Positions 54,604 through 64,000 of a stretch of DNA of 64,000 nucleotides are shown one piece after another. This DNA is from Tretioscincus oriximinensis (Eukaryota; Chordata; Lepidosauria; Squamata; Gymnophthalmidae). Within the stretch, counting starts at the first letter, position 1. The number at the start of each line of letters is the position of its first letter. The notes under the pieces were generated by a model. It made no database searches and had not been told where the DNA came from. It saw only the letters and a program-made list of their open reading frames with translations. The DNA lies in NCBI GenBank assembly GCA_022410635.1, contig JAJVDF010000001.1, positions 14,855,187 to 14,919,186 of the forward strand. Direction: 5' to 3'. The translations under genes were made by a program, and so were the position numbers.

Positions 54604-54960
54604 TTCTGATTATCTGAAGGAATCCCTTGCCTCATATACACCTGCTCATATATTAAATTCTCAGGCAGACAACCTTCTTATAAAATTGCGACCTTTTTTA
54701 TGGTGGCNCCCAAACTCTGAAACAGCTTTTCACTTTGGAGGTTTCTCAGATGCCTACATTATAGAATTCAATGTCTGGTTAAAACTTATCTTTTTATCTA
54801 GGGTTTTTGGTTCTTTGCTCCCTCTGGGTCTTACCCTGTTAGGAAGATAGAAAGGAGGTTTTATTTTAAATGTTTTAATAATTTATATAGTTTATTTTTG
54901 CTGTGTTAGCTGCCCTGGAATCTGTTGATGAAAGACAGGATGTAAATTCATTAAATAAAT
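54604..54960 (+). repeat. L2-like LINE 3' end
   Basis: Translates as a broken L2 tail (SDYLKESLASYTPAHI, FHFGGFSDAYIIEFNV) and ends with AGCTGCCCTGGAATCTG and a TTAAATAAAT tail. The hAT-like element at 54071 lies immediately upstream. Confidence 0.6.
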
Positions 54961-54994
54961 AATTGTTCTATATCTGCTGTTTCCTTCCATTTAG

Positions 54995-55095
54995 AGTTGT
55001 ATGAACTTCTGGTCGTAAAGCAGCTGAACGTCCTTGCCAGTGTTGTCCTTATGTAACGAGCTTCAAATAATGTTGCCGTTAAGCTGCAAGAGCTT
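54995..55095 (+). CDS. TASOR2: TASOR2 candidate exon with start ATG 55070
   Basis: Acceptor TTCCTTCCATTTAG and donor CTT|GTAAGC. The frame that continues into the next exons has an in-frame TGA upstream in this exon, so the ATG at 55070 would be the first usable start (MLPLSCKSL). The upstream half would be 5' UTR. Confidence 0.6.
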
Positions 55096-58000
55096 GTAAG
55101 CATTTAAAAATGAATATACATAAAATGCTAGATGACAGTATGCATATTTCTCACTGAGTGTTAAAACAACTTATTACAGTAACTGTTTTTCTTTCTTTCT
55201 CCTGACTACAGAACAGATTGTAAGGCAAAAGGTAAGAGTATATTTGGAGGGTTGGACCTTCTCTGGGTTTTTGAAGTATTTGATTCCTTTGCCAGTATCA
55301 TTTACCAATTTTTCCCCCCTGTGATTTTTAAAATATTTAGAACTCTACCACGCCTGGAAAGGACAGATATTCATTCAAGAACAGCAAGTGTGTGATATTG
55401 TCTTGGCATCTCCGTTTAGGGGTTCTATCCCTGTGCAACTGTAAGTATGAACAATTATCTAATTTTTCTAAAGTAATCCAAAGAAATCGTAATGTTAATC
55501 TATGCATATTAAAACATCAGTTAACACATCAGTCTCTTGAGGTTTCTTTTAGATTATTCTTCTTGGACTTTCTGCCTCTTTTTAGATTGCAACTTTTTTG
55601 TTCTACACTTCCTTCCTCTAGGAAGCCTTATTACTGTACTTTGACTCACTACATCTGCATTAATTTGCATACTCAGCTTACACCATAGCAGCTGAAGAAA
55701 TAGGCTTGTCTTCAGAAACTCATGCTGCAAAGTTTTCTTTTAGTTTATAAGGTGTTACATGATTCCTGTGTTCTGTAGGAGAGGCTGAATAGTTAGCGCC
55801 CTGCGATGCATTTGGAATTACTGTATTCTTAATGCATTTGTGAACTCTTTCAACCCTGTAATATGCTAGTAAATATTTGTGAGCTTGCTGGATAATAAGA
55901 AATGTTTTTCATTTTTTCTTAATTAATTTAATAACATTTATAAATAAATTAAAATATGGTCTTGACATGGTGTACAAAGAACAAAAATACTTAAATCAAC
56001 ATTTTTTAAAAATAAAAACAAGTATACTAGAAAGGACTGAGTGAAAAGATAAGTCTTTAGTTGATGCTTAAAGACTATAATTGTAGGCACCCTATAAATA
56101 CCAGGGGTGAAATCATGCCAAGGATGGGCACCATCTGTGTGTAATCATTCAATACAATATTTCATGGAACCTACAGCAGGACTTTCCATGAGGATCTTAA
56201 TGGTATCACATATTTATATTGAGAGAGGTAGTCCATCAACATCTGGTGCTGGATGTGACTCCATTTTGGCTTTAAAATTTTGCACTACTGTAGTATTTCT
56301 TTGATCCATTTTCAGCAGCAAATGAAATAAAGGAAGAACAATGCTTCCTTCTTTATTGTTCTTTCATAAAACTGTTCTTTCACACAGTCCCACCCAACTA
56401 AAGCAGGCAGTGGCAGATCTATAAAGCAGAACAAAGTGGTTCAATGAATTTTAGGACCTGCCATAACCTGTAGAAGCATCCAAGTACACCAATTCTGAAA
56501 TTCCAAGAATATGGCTCATTGCATGTGAAGATTTTTACTAGAAGGTAGGGAAGATCTAGGGAAAGGATGGTCCTGTATTCAACCTCCAATATTCAGGCTG
56601 GTCTCATGAAAACTGTATTTTGGGAGTTCTAGTTCAGCCACTTTTGGACTTGTACAGTTGAATACTTTTCTTTCAGTAAATTATTTACTTTCTTAATCTC
56701 TCATTACTTCTTCGTTAGGCCAGCCAGATTAGAGATCAAATACGTTGTAGGAGTATCTGAACTCAGAAAAAAGTTACCGAAAGCTGCATTTGGTGAAAGT
56801 CATTACACGAATCACAAAGGTAACATTTGAACTCATGGCTATTTGAACTCATCCTCCCACTCAAATCTTGCTACTAACCCAGGCTACTGGCGGATACTAA
56901 GAGAATAGAGTCAATCCCTTAACTGGAACGTTCCTTTGAAATATGAAGTTTCCTCATTGTGGATTTATGGTTAAATTTTTAAAAACGAATTGGTTTTATA
57001 AAATTTTGTTATAAAAAATACTGCTGTCAGAGAATGGTCCCTGAAAACCATTCCCATCCAATGACAGGGGAGAACATTTCCTGCCTTTTACACTTCTCCA
57101 GTCGGAATTTGGAATTTACTTCCAGAAGAGATAGTGTAGTTAACAGCCTGGATAGCTTTAAGAGAGGATTAGATAAGTTCATGGACACCAAGGGTATAAA
57201 CAGCTACTAGGAGTGATATCTTGATACTGCCTCCGAGATGGAGCAACAGGCAGGATTCCTGAAATACCATCTGCAGGGAGTCGAGAACAGGTGAAGATTT
57301 TATCTTCTCCTTCAGCCTGCCCAGATCCAGTTGTGGGCAGGGTGGGGGGAAGAGGCATTGTGTGTGACAGAATGCTAGATTAGATGGGCTCCGNCCTGAT
57401 TCAGCAGGGCTCCTCTTATGCTTATGCTCTTAGAATAGGGTTGCCATATTTTGAGAGCCCAAAACTGGGACGGGTGGGGGGTGCGCGCACATTCGCACAT
57501 GCACACACACGGATGCTTATGGTGAGACAGGCAGAACAGAGCTGCACAAAAGCTCTGTTCCCCTGTCAAAAACCCAAGCATTTTTCCTCTGTTGGAGGCG
57601 AGTTGGCGCGCTCTGCCTGACAGCAAGCGTGAAACACCACCTCCAGCAGAGGATCAACTATGGCACGCTCCGAGGTTCCTTCCAGGACCCTGGAAAGAGT
57701 TGCTCGTGCTGCAGCCGTCAGCCCTGACAGCTCCTTTGCCTTTAAGATCCCAGATTTTTACATTTCCTGATGTAGCATTGGGGAATGTAAAAATCCAGGA
57801 TTTTCTCTTAAAACCTGGAGGGGGGACTATATTTTAGTCCCCAAAGCCAGGATTGTCCCACCTTCCCAGGACGTATGGCGACCTTATCTTAGAAGTATTC
57901 CTTCTTCTAGCATTTCTGTGTTCTATACGCCTGTTTTGTTACAATTGGGTGAAAACATTTCAGGAAACATATAGAACACACAAAGTTTAGAATTCACTTT

Positions 58001-61000
58001 AGCACTTCTTGCAGGAATGTTTTTACAGCACAGGGATGATTGTGAACTACTTAAAAGCAGTTCATTTAAATTTAAGGGTCATGTTTGAATTGTTGAGGTG
58101 TAGTGAAGCTCATTCCTGCTAATTATTTGGATTGTTCCACAGTCCAAGTGCAGATTAGATCTGTTTTTGTATTATATTGATTTGCTTTTTTATGAACAAA
58201 TTATTTTATTGAAGTAAGAAAGTAATTATTTTCTCTATAGCTTCCTCTGAAGGCATTTTGTTCTATTTATATGAAGTGGAAATATTAAATCAAAATGAAC
58301 AGAAACTGGATCAGTTAATAGAGAGCTTGAAAAAAAAGGATCTGGTAAGTACATTGAAATCAAAGGAGAAATGACCTGGCAAGATGTTTGTGAGTGTAGA
58401 TAGTACAATCTTCTACTACAGGTGATACTATAATCTTGGGCCTCCAGATGTTCCCAAGNGACATAATGAAACACAGCGCTGTTAAACAGATCCTACTTAC
58501 CTGATGGGAGCCATGTAGGAAAGCATTCCATAAAGATGGTTGCTCTAATTGAAAAAATGTAGTTGTACTAGCCTACAAAATGTCTATAATTTTAATAATT
58601 ACTTAATAGTAATGCAATTTTTTAGGATCTTTCTGTACTTACCCTTAAATTGGTCCAGGAAGAGATGCAGAGATCTTGCATCCATGTAATGGTCTGGCTT
58701 TAAGGGGAAGCCCCACTTCCTGCTATCATGCACTCAGTTTGAATACAGCACATCCTAGCTGAGGAAGTTCAATATGTTTACTGCCAAGTCCAGAGACCCA
58801 TAAAATAGAAGAGTGAAGCATGTGGAAGAGTTTAATAGGGGGACCCATTTTAACAGCATACTAAATGCTGAAATGTGTCCCCCTAGAGCACTAAGGCTGG
58901 GAGCTTTAGTATTTTAGTATCTAGGCTTTTTCATTGGTGGTTCCCAAGCTTTGAAATAGCTTTCCTGAAACCTACAAAGATAAATAAACAATTTATTTAA
59001 ATTGTTGTTGATGATAATGCATTAAATGTTGCAACTTGCTCCAAGATCTTAGGATGTAGGCTAGGAAATAAATATAACCATAAGTTATTTTATTANATCC
59101 TGTTCAATTTTCATCTTATTATTGTGCAAATGATGTGGCACACCCCTATACACTTTAATGCTTGTTCTTAAGCATTTAGTTCTGCCCAAATGCTATGAAT
59201 ATCAAACTCATAATAGCAAAAATGCTAGAGAATACCCAATAAAAATATAGATATAGATATAAATATAAATATAATAAATTAAATTAAAATCTTATTTATA
59301 AAGCATCATCAATGTACATGGTGCTGCACAGTAAAGGAAAAGTCAGTTTTTCAAAGCAAGGATCTTTCTGTACAGAATAATCTGCATTACCGTATGGGCA
59401 TCATGTCCCTATTCCATGATATTCCAGAAGGGGCCTGACTATCTGTTTTTCCTATCATGCAACAGTAGGTCCAGGGATCACTCTTCTTCATTCAGAAGGT
59501 CATGGAATTTTAGTGACAGACTAGATAGCTTCAAGAAAGGTTTACACCAATTCTAGAGTTGGGATTATGCCCAAACATTTTGAAAAGAAACAGAAAAGAG
59601 AATGCAATCAGATGTTGTAGAGAAATATTACAATTATACTAAAGAGATATTTTGTTACAAATGTAATTACACTGTTAGAAATTAATTTTATATGATTTAA
59701 TAAAAGCAGCCCTGATGGTCATTGTCTATGGATGGGAAAATTGCACAAAAGAAGCCTGATTACAGCATGAGTGAGAATATATGGTACAATTAATGAATTA
59801 GATAAAAATTGGAATATGATAAAAAGTTAGACTCTGGTGACCGAATCCCAAAAGAACTGCTTCTTATTGCATTATGTGAACAAAAATATTCATTTAAGGT
59901 TGTTGAAATACATGGGGAGAGGGTTTATGGCTTTGTTTACATATTTATATGTATATAGGTTATACTATATATGCTTAATGCATGTTATTATGTATATGTA
60001 TATACACAACACAAAAGAAAAAGAATTACACAAATTCATGGAGACCAAGTACATCAGTTGCTATTAGAAAGAGATGCTAGGAAAGTATTTTTTCACCCAG
60101 AGGGTCATCGGCCTGTGGAATTTACTTCCTGAAGAGGTAGTGGTAGCTAACAGTTTGGATAGTTTCAAGACAAGACTAGACAGGTTTATGGACACCAAGG
60201 GTATAAATGGATACTAGGATGGATGTCTGGATGTTGCCTCTGGGATGGAGCAACAGGCAGGACTCCTGAAATACCATTTACAGGGAGTCATGAACAGGTG
60301 CATATTTTGCTTTCCTCTGTTCTGACTGCCCAGTGCATCTGGTGGGCGTCTGTGTGACACAGAATGCTGGACTTGATGGGCTGTGACCNTATTTTCTTAT
60401 GCTCTTATGTTTTTATGTAGGTGTAGAGGCAGGCAGAATGCCTTTAAGAGCCTTTTACAGGAAGTTGATAGTGAGAGAACCTTCCTTGTCTTCTGCTTTA
60501 AAATGTCCAGAAGCAATTAGTGGGCTATTGGGTAAAATATAATGTTGGATTANATGGGGTTTGGCCCGATTCAGCAGGGCTTCTCATGTATATACAGGGA
60601 TATTTTGAAGAAGAAGAAGATATTTTGGGTTTGAATGATGACTTGGGCCACCTTTAGACAGCCACAGAAGACAACAGTTTTAACAGTATTCCAGAGTAAA
60701 GCCCCTCCAGAATAATTGCTAAAAATGCAAACAGTCCAGAAAAATAGTTGTTTGTAAAATTTGGTCAATGCATGTATACTGACCATTTTCAGTCCAGATT
60801 CAACTGCATATTATTTTTGACAATCCTATTTTAAATATTTTTTTACTGCAATCTACCTTTGGCAGAATATAAATGTGTGGAAATAAATACAGGAATAGTA
60901 AATAATTCCATCTAGTGCAGATCACCCAACTTTTTGTCCATAAAGTAAATTTTCATACTATTTTAGGAAAACTGATTCCTGAAATAGGAAATTCACCTTT

Positions 61001-62650
61001 TACAGAACTGCTGTGTTGGGGCTGTCACAGATATATATACCAATCCCTGCATTGCCATGCCATAATCACAAGATCTTCACAGACACAAGGGCCTTACAGG
61101 TATCACACTTCAAGAGTCTTGAGTCAACTGAATTCTGTTTTAATGTTATAAAAAAATCTTGATAGAGCAAACCACAGCAATCCATTCTGTTCTCAATTTT
61201 TAAAAAGCTGATTTTTTAAATAATTCTTTTATATGGCAGGCACTTATCAAATGTCTAAATGACCAGGGAATTCTCATCCTGCTTGCCTCATCTGCCTTGA
61301 TAAAAGAGAAAGGTAAGAATGAGAAATCTTGAGCTGGAATAAAATAAATATATGTCTGTGGCAACTTCTGAAGTTGATTTGTAACTTTCTCTCTCTCTCA
61401 CTGGGCAGATGAATCAACATGCCTTCAGGCTTTGTTTTTAGTCTCTTCGACAAAACCAGAGTGTTTAACAGGTATTCAGACAACATTTTTAAAAATTACT
61501 TCCAGCCCTTGTCTATCTTTCCCAAAACACTGTCCATGATTTCCCTTTTATTTTGTAAAGGGAACTGTTTTTGTAAATCTTAGTTGTGTGTCAATAATTT
61601 TTTTACATTGGCAGTCCATTTTTTAAAAAATTCACCTTTTTCTCATTAGCAAAACATTTGTAATTAATATAGTTGGACTGTTGTTTTTCTACCATTATTA
61701 TTTTTTTAATTGCATAGTCCCAAATGTCTTGNTTTCTATCCTGGGGCATTCATGCTCCAAATTGTGAATCCTGTCTTTCATAATGTTTGCCCTCTTAAGT
61801 ATTAGAACTGAATGTCTGTACATTTCATTACTTTTTTCCAGCCAAAGATCTGAGAGATGAGTCTGGGAAAAGTGAACAGTCGCTGCAAATTGCTCTGGTT
61901 CTTCCAGGGATTCAATATGCATTGGCAGAAGCAGTCAAACAGCCTAGTGTCAAAAGAGGATCACCTAGTGCTTTGCTCAAGTTACACATTCAAGAGTTTG
62001 CAAAACTGGATGAGAATTCACGGCAAANATGTAGCAACCTTGGAAATGCCTCATCTTTTGATATATATTTGAAGAAATCTGATCTCAATTTGCTTTCAGA
62101 GAAGTGTCCCCAGCACTCTCTTTCTCATTTACAGTTTTATTTGTCACATCCTGAAAGTTATATTCTGGAGATGCCTGCAGTTTGTTTGGACAGAGTTTCA
62201 CAGTCCCCCAGCAGCAGTCTAGAGCAGGGTGGGGACAATTCCCCACATGTAAATTCAAGAGCCCTGCTTCCAAAAGTTGTTGAACTTAGGCCTCGGCGAA
62301 CTCTGCGATCAGGTCAGGATAGTAGAGATCCCACTGTAAAGACTGTCCAGGTGGGTAAACGGCCTTTGCAGTGGAGCAAAAGGAGGCTGCTGGGAGCAAG
62401 TGCCCTGAAGAAATGGTCTCCCATGAAGATGCTCTGCATCATGGAGAGCAGTAAAAAGCGAGCTGGAAAGAAGAAAAAGAAGAAGAAAAGCCTTTCTGCT
62501 TTGCCACCAAAAAAACCAGGTTTCACAACAGAATCTAATGAGCCAACTGTGAAATTGAAACAGCTTCAGAACCCTTTAAGACGGAAGAGAGGTAATTTCA
62601 GTCAACACAAAGAAATTGACAAACCCTGGGCCTTTTTGGAAAAGGACTAG
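54995..62650 (+). CDS. TASOR2: TASOR2 (FAM208B), 5' coding exons, continues beyond window or stops at 62650
   Basis: TASOR paralogue. TASOR is the scaffold of the HUSH chromatin-silencing complex, and TASOR2 has been reported in a HUSH-like complex. Exons at 54995-55095 (ATG 55070), 55212-55231, 55341-55440, 56719-56819, 58241-58344, 61240-61312, 61409-61471 and 61842-62591 join in consistent phases. They give MLPLSCKSLTDCKAKELYHA, the SPOC-like block (WKGQIFIQEQQVCDIV, SPFRGSIPVQLPARLEIKYV, LFYLYEVEIL, LALIKCLNDQGILILLASSA), then SLQIALVLPGIQYALAEAV and a basic tail with KKKKKKK. Order and wording fit TASOR-family SPOC domains as I recall them. At 62592 a donor (GGTAATTTC) probably leads to the large exons off-window; reading through it gives TAG at 62648-62650 and a 431-residue product. 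Confidence 0.88.
55212..55231 (+). CDS. TASOR2: TASOR2 20-nt microexon
   Basis: A long pyrimidine tract and TGACTACAG precede it and GTAAGA follows. In the only frame consistent with both neighbours it adds L-T-D-C-K-A-K and leaves phase 1, exactly what the next exon needs. The double phase match makes chance unlikely. Confidence 0.7.
55341..55440 (+). CDS. TASOR2: TASOR2 exon: start of SPOC-like domain
   Basis: Acceptor AAATATTTAG, donor GTAAGTATG. Encodes ELYHAWKGQIFIQEQQVCDI and VLASPFRGSIPVQL. The WKGQ motif and the strand pattern are shared with TASOR-family SPOC domains. Confidence 0.92.
55441..56718. other. TASOR2 intron
   Basis: No further exon or clear repeat was recognised. Frames at 55392-55688 overrun the true exon. 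Confidence 0.4.
56719..56819 (+). CDS. TASOR2: TASOR2 exon
   Basis: Acceptor TTCTTCGTTAG, donor GTAACA. Encodes PARLEIKYVVGVSELRKKLP and KAAFGESHYTNHK, continuing the SPOC-like fold. Confidence 0.92.
57105..57435 (+). repeat. CR1-like LINE 3' end
   Basis: GAGAGGATTAGATAAGTTCA, TGGACACCAAGGGTATAAAC, GATGGAGCAACAGGCAGG and TAGATTAGATGGGCTCC follow CR1 order. The TCTTAGAA next to its end is the target site of the next element. Confidence 0.75.
57436..57886. mobile_element. hAT-like transposon, perfect 8-bp target duplication
   Basis: TAGGGTTGCCATATTTTG at the left and GACGTATGGCGACCTTA-like at the right are inverted. The flanks TCTTAGAA are identical (57428-57435 and 57887-57894). The interior has a second inverted pair (CCAGATTTTTACATTTCC / GGAATGTAAAAATCCAGG) and no transposase frame. 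Confidence 0.9.
58241..58344 (+). CDS. TASOR2: TASOR2 exon
   Basis: Acceptor TTCTCTATAG, donor GTAAGT. Encodes SSEGILFYLYEVEILNQNEQ and KLDQLIESLKKKDL. Confidence 0.92.
58345..61239. other. TASOR2 intron with CR1 copies
   Basis: Two CR1 3' ends at 60005-60600 are listed separately. The rest is AT-rich and has no exon-like frame. Confidence 0.4.
60005..60600 (+). repeat. Two CR1-like LINE 3' ends
   Basis: 60005-60420 is long and well kept (CACCCAGAGGGTCATCGGCC, CTTCCTGAAGAGGTAGTGG, GCTGGACTTGATGGGCTGTG). 60425-60600 is a second, more decayed end (TTTTACAGGAAGTTGATAG, GGGCTATTGGGTAAAATATA). Confidence 0.75.
61240..61312 (+). CDS. TASOR2: TASOR2 exon
   Basis: Acceptor ATATGGCAG, donor GTAAGA. 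Encodes ALIKCLNDQGILILLASSAL and IKEK. Confidence 0.92.
61409..61471 (+). CDS. TASOR2: TASOR2 exon
   Basis: Acceptor CTCTCACTGGGCAG, donor GTATTC (weaker). Encodes DESTCLQALFLVSSTKPECL and T. Confidence 0.88.
61842..62650 (+). CDS. TASOR2: TASOR2 exon (splice donor at 62592 or stop at 62650)
   Basis: Acceptor TTTTTTCCAG. Encodes AKDLRDESGKSEQSLQIALV and onward (LPGIQYALAEAVKQPSVKRG, ALLKLHIQEFAKLDE, VVELRPRRTLRSGQD, WSKRRLLGASALKKWSPMKM). A lysine-rich run follows and the exon ends LRRKRG. An ambiguous base at 62028 gives one unknown residue. AGAG|GTAATT at 62592 is a plausible donor, matching the expectation that TASOR2 continues for many hundreds of residues. Confidence 0.88.
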
Positions 62651-63289
62651 TCTGAAGCTGCTGTCCATATTGGAGGGCACTTTGCTTTATCTTAGAACGG
62701 TTTCAATCACCAACAATGTACATAACAGTCAATTGACATCCTCCTGACCCTATTATTTCCGAAGAATACAAGGGGTGTGGCCACTTTTTCTATAATGGTT
62801 CCCCGGCTTTGGAATAGCCTTTCAGTGTGGTTTTGCCAGGTGCCAACTCTTTATTGGTTTTGGCACCTTGTGAAAACCTATCTATTCACCTGGTCCTTTG
62901 ACCCCTAATTCCTGAAAGTAGTCCTGCTTTAATTTTGTTTGCTGCTGTAATCCATCCTAGAGCCGTCACGTGAAAGTCAGGAATAAAACATTAGAGCATT
63001 TCACCTTCCTGTAAATCAGACATTCCTGTTCTTCTTATCATGCTTACTCTCTCATGCCTTTTTGTTTCCGATCACTGTTTCATATAATTTTACTGAATTC
63101 TTGACTTCATTACTGTTAAAAGGAAAACAGAGGTATATGCCAGAGGTATTCAACCTTGATTAAGCACGGGTCCATTATGTTGAAGTCAACAGAAATGATC
63201 CACAATCCAGTCAGTAAAAACTAGAGATTAGCAATCTAGATTATGGACGCTTGTGAAAGGCATACACCTCTGTGTTCCACATTACTAAA
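62651..63289. other. After the last readable exon: L2-like tail and unassigned sequence
   Basis: 62765-62990 is a degraded L2-like LINE 3' end (CCCCGGCTTTGGAATAGCC, ACCTATCTATTCACCTGG, GGAATAAAACATTAG). The AATAAA near 62982 belongs to this repeat. No further TASOR2 exon was recognised before the edge. Confidence 0.45.
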
Positions 63290-63535
63290 AAGGCCAGAGA
63301 GGAGATTGGACAAGAAGAAGTCATTGTGTGGAACAGTGGCTATTTGAACAGATGCTGTCTCCAGGTTGGAGAGATAGGTAGGATGCCCTCGAAAGACCAG
63401 TTGCAGGGAGCTGAGATATTTTTTTTTCTCCTTCTGCCTGAGATGCCTAGAAACAACTGGTGGTCCATTGTGAGGCAAAGATCTTAGAAAAATTGGACTA
63501 TGGCTTGATCAAGCAAGATTTTTCTTGGGTTCTTC
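63290..63535 (+). repeat. CR1-like LINE 3' end, degraded
   Basis: GTCTCCAGGTTGGAGAGATA, CCAGTTGCAGGGAGCTGAG, GGTGGTCCATTGTGAGGC and a TTAGAAAAATTGGACTATGG end. Confidence 0.6.
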
Positions 63536-64000
63536 TGAAGCAGTAGTGGCTCACCTAAGTGATTTCTAGTTGTAATAATAATTAGAAAACAAGGATGATC
63601 TTATGGTTAGAGTCCACATAAAATAGAGTCCATAATAAAGCAGCAATAATATGATGCAATTGAACACAGTACAAAACAGAAATGAATAATGTACCATGGG
63701 AGTAGAAATTGAAATTGTATATCTTCATCATGCATGAATATACAGAAATATGTCTCCTGCCCCACTCCTAACCCTAACCATCCCCACCAATAAGCATAAT
63801 TAGTCTGTAGTAAAATCTTACATTATCCAGTTTAAGATCCCCCCCAGAAATTCCATATTTTTATATTTGTTGGTTTCTGGGTAGCATCCAAATCTGCTTA
63901 CAATTATTTAATTTTACCTCCCAATTCTGTTTAGCCTTTTATAATACTAAGCAGTAATTTACAAGTTCCTGAAAAGATTTTATACCAGTGATTTCCTGTG
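63536..64000. other. Right edge, LINE UTR-like, no gene
   Basis: C-rich pieces (CCCCACTCCTAACCCTAACC, ATCCCCCCCAGAAATTCC) in AT-rich surroundings resemble 1480-1760 and 11630-11660 and may be a LINE UTR. Not assignable. Confidence 0.3.

Larger units (their letters stand above)
40253..54994. other. TASOR2 first intron (about 14.7 kb), repeat-filled
   Basis: Apart from the repeats listed separately, I found no splice-flanked exon here. In particular, nothing resembles the pseudo-PARP (DUF3715) domain that precedes the SPOC domain in TASOR. Unassigned AT-rich stretches lie at 41340-41890, 46850-47430, 47590-47820, 47980-48630, 48880-50390 and 51380-51890. Confidence 0.4.

Noticed and set aside
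61922..62650. Frame starting at 61922 as a separate 242-residue gene
   Set aside because: It is the middle of the TASOR2 exon that begins at the acceptor before 61842. The upstream part is open and continuous with the previous exons, and 61922 is TTG, not ATG.

Overview
This window looks like vertebrate nuclear DNA, most likely from a squamate reptile. It has long introns, two CpG-rich promoter regions, and a dense mix of CR1/L2-like LINE 3' ends, an L1 end, tRNA-derived SINEs, LTRs and many short inverted-repeat DNA transposons. The lineage is inferred from this repeat mix, not from a diagnostic marker. About 80 isolated single N characters are scattered through it.

Two protein-coding genes can be read with consistent splice sites and phases. 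ASB13, an ankyrin-repeat and SOCS-box substrate receptor of the Cullin-5 ubiquitin ligase, lies on the minus strand in six coding exons (32796 down to 21545). It is complete, at 305 codons plus stop from 918 coding bases. The 5' part of TASOR2 (FAM208B), a paralogue of the HUSH subunit TASOR, lies on the plus strand. It has a CpG-rich start region at about 39.1-40.7 kb and eight exons from 54995 to about 62591, including a 20-nt microexon. The gene probably continues past the right edge. The head-to-head ASB13/TASOR2 order matches human 10p15.1 as I know it. The two start codons are about 7.4 kb apart.

Layout: 1-1140 holds an L1 5' end on the minus strand and an LTR. 1.1-21.5 kb is intergenic and repeat-rich, with a second LTR interrupted by a SINE, and one orphan coding-like terminal exon at 2454-2608 (minus) that I could not identify. 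21.5-32.8 kb is ASB13. 32.8-39.1 kb is the intergenic spacer, with the ASB13 promoter motifs, SINEs, a third LTR and hairpin elements. 39.1-55 kb is the TASOR2 start region and its long first intron, containing a broken CR1, L2-like 3' ends and several nested DNA transposons. 55-62.65 kb holds the TASOR2 SPOC-like domain exons. 62.7-64 kb is repeats.

The most distinctive content is the transposon archaeology. Five inverted-repeat elements are bounded by perfect 8-9 bp target duplications (50.9, 52.1, 53.0, 54.1 and 57.4 kb). There are five palindromic mariner-like MITEs and a 160-bp near-perfect palindrome. One repeat family carries ZNF143/THAP11-like motifs resembling those at the ASB13 promoter. 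No CRISPR array, operon, rRNA gene or intact tRNA gene was seen.
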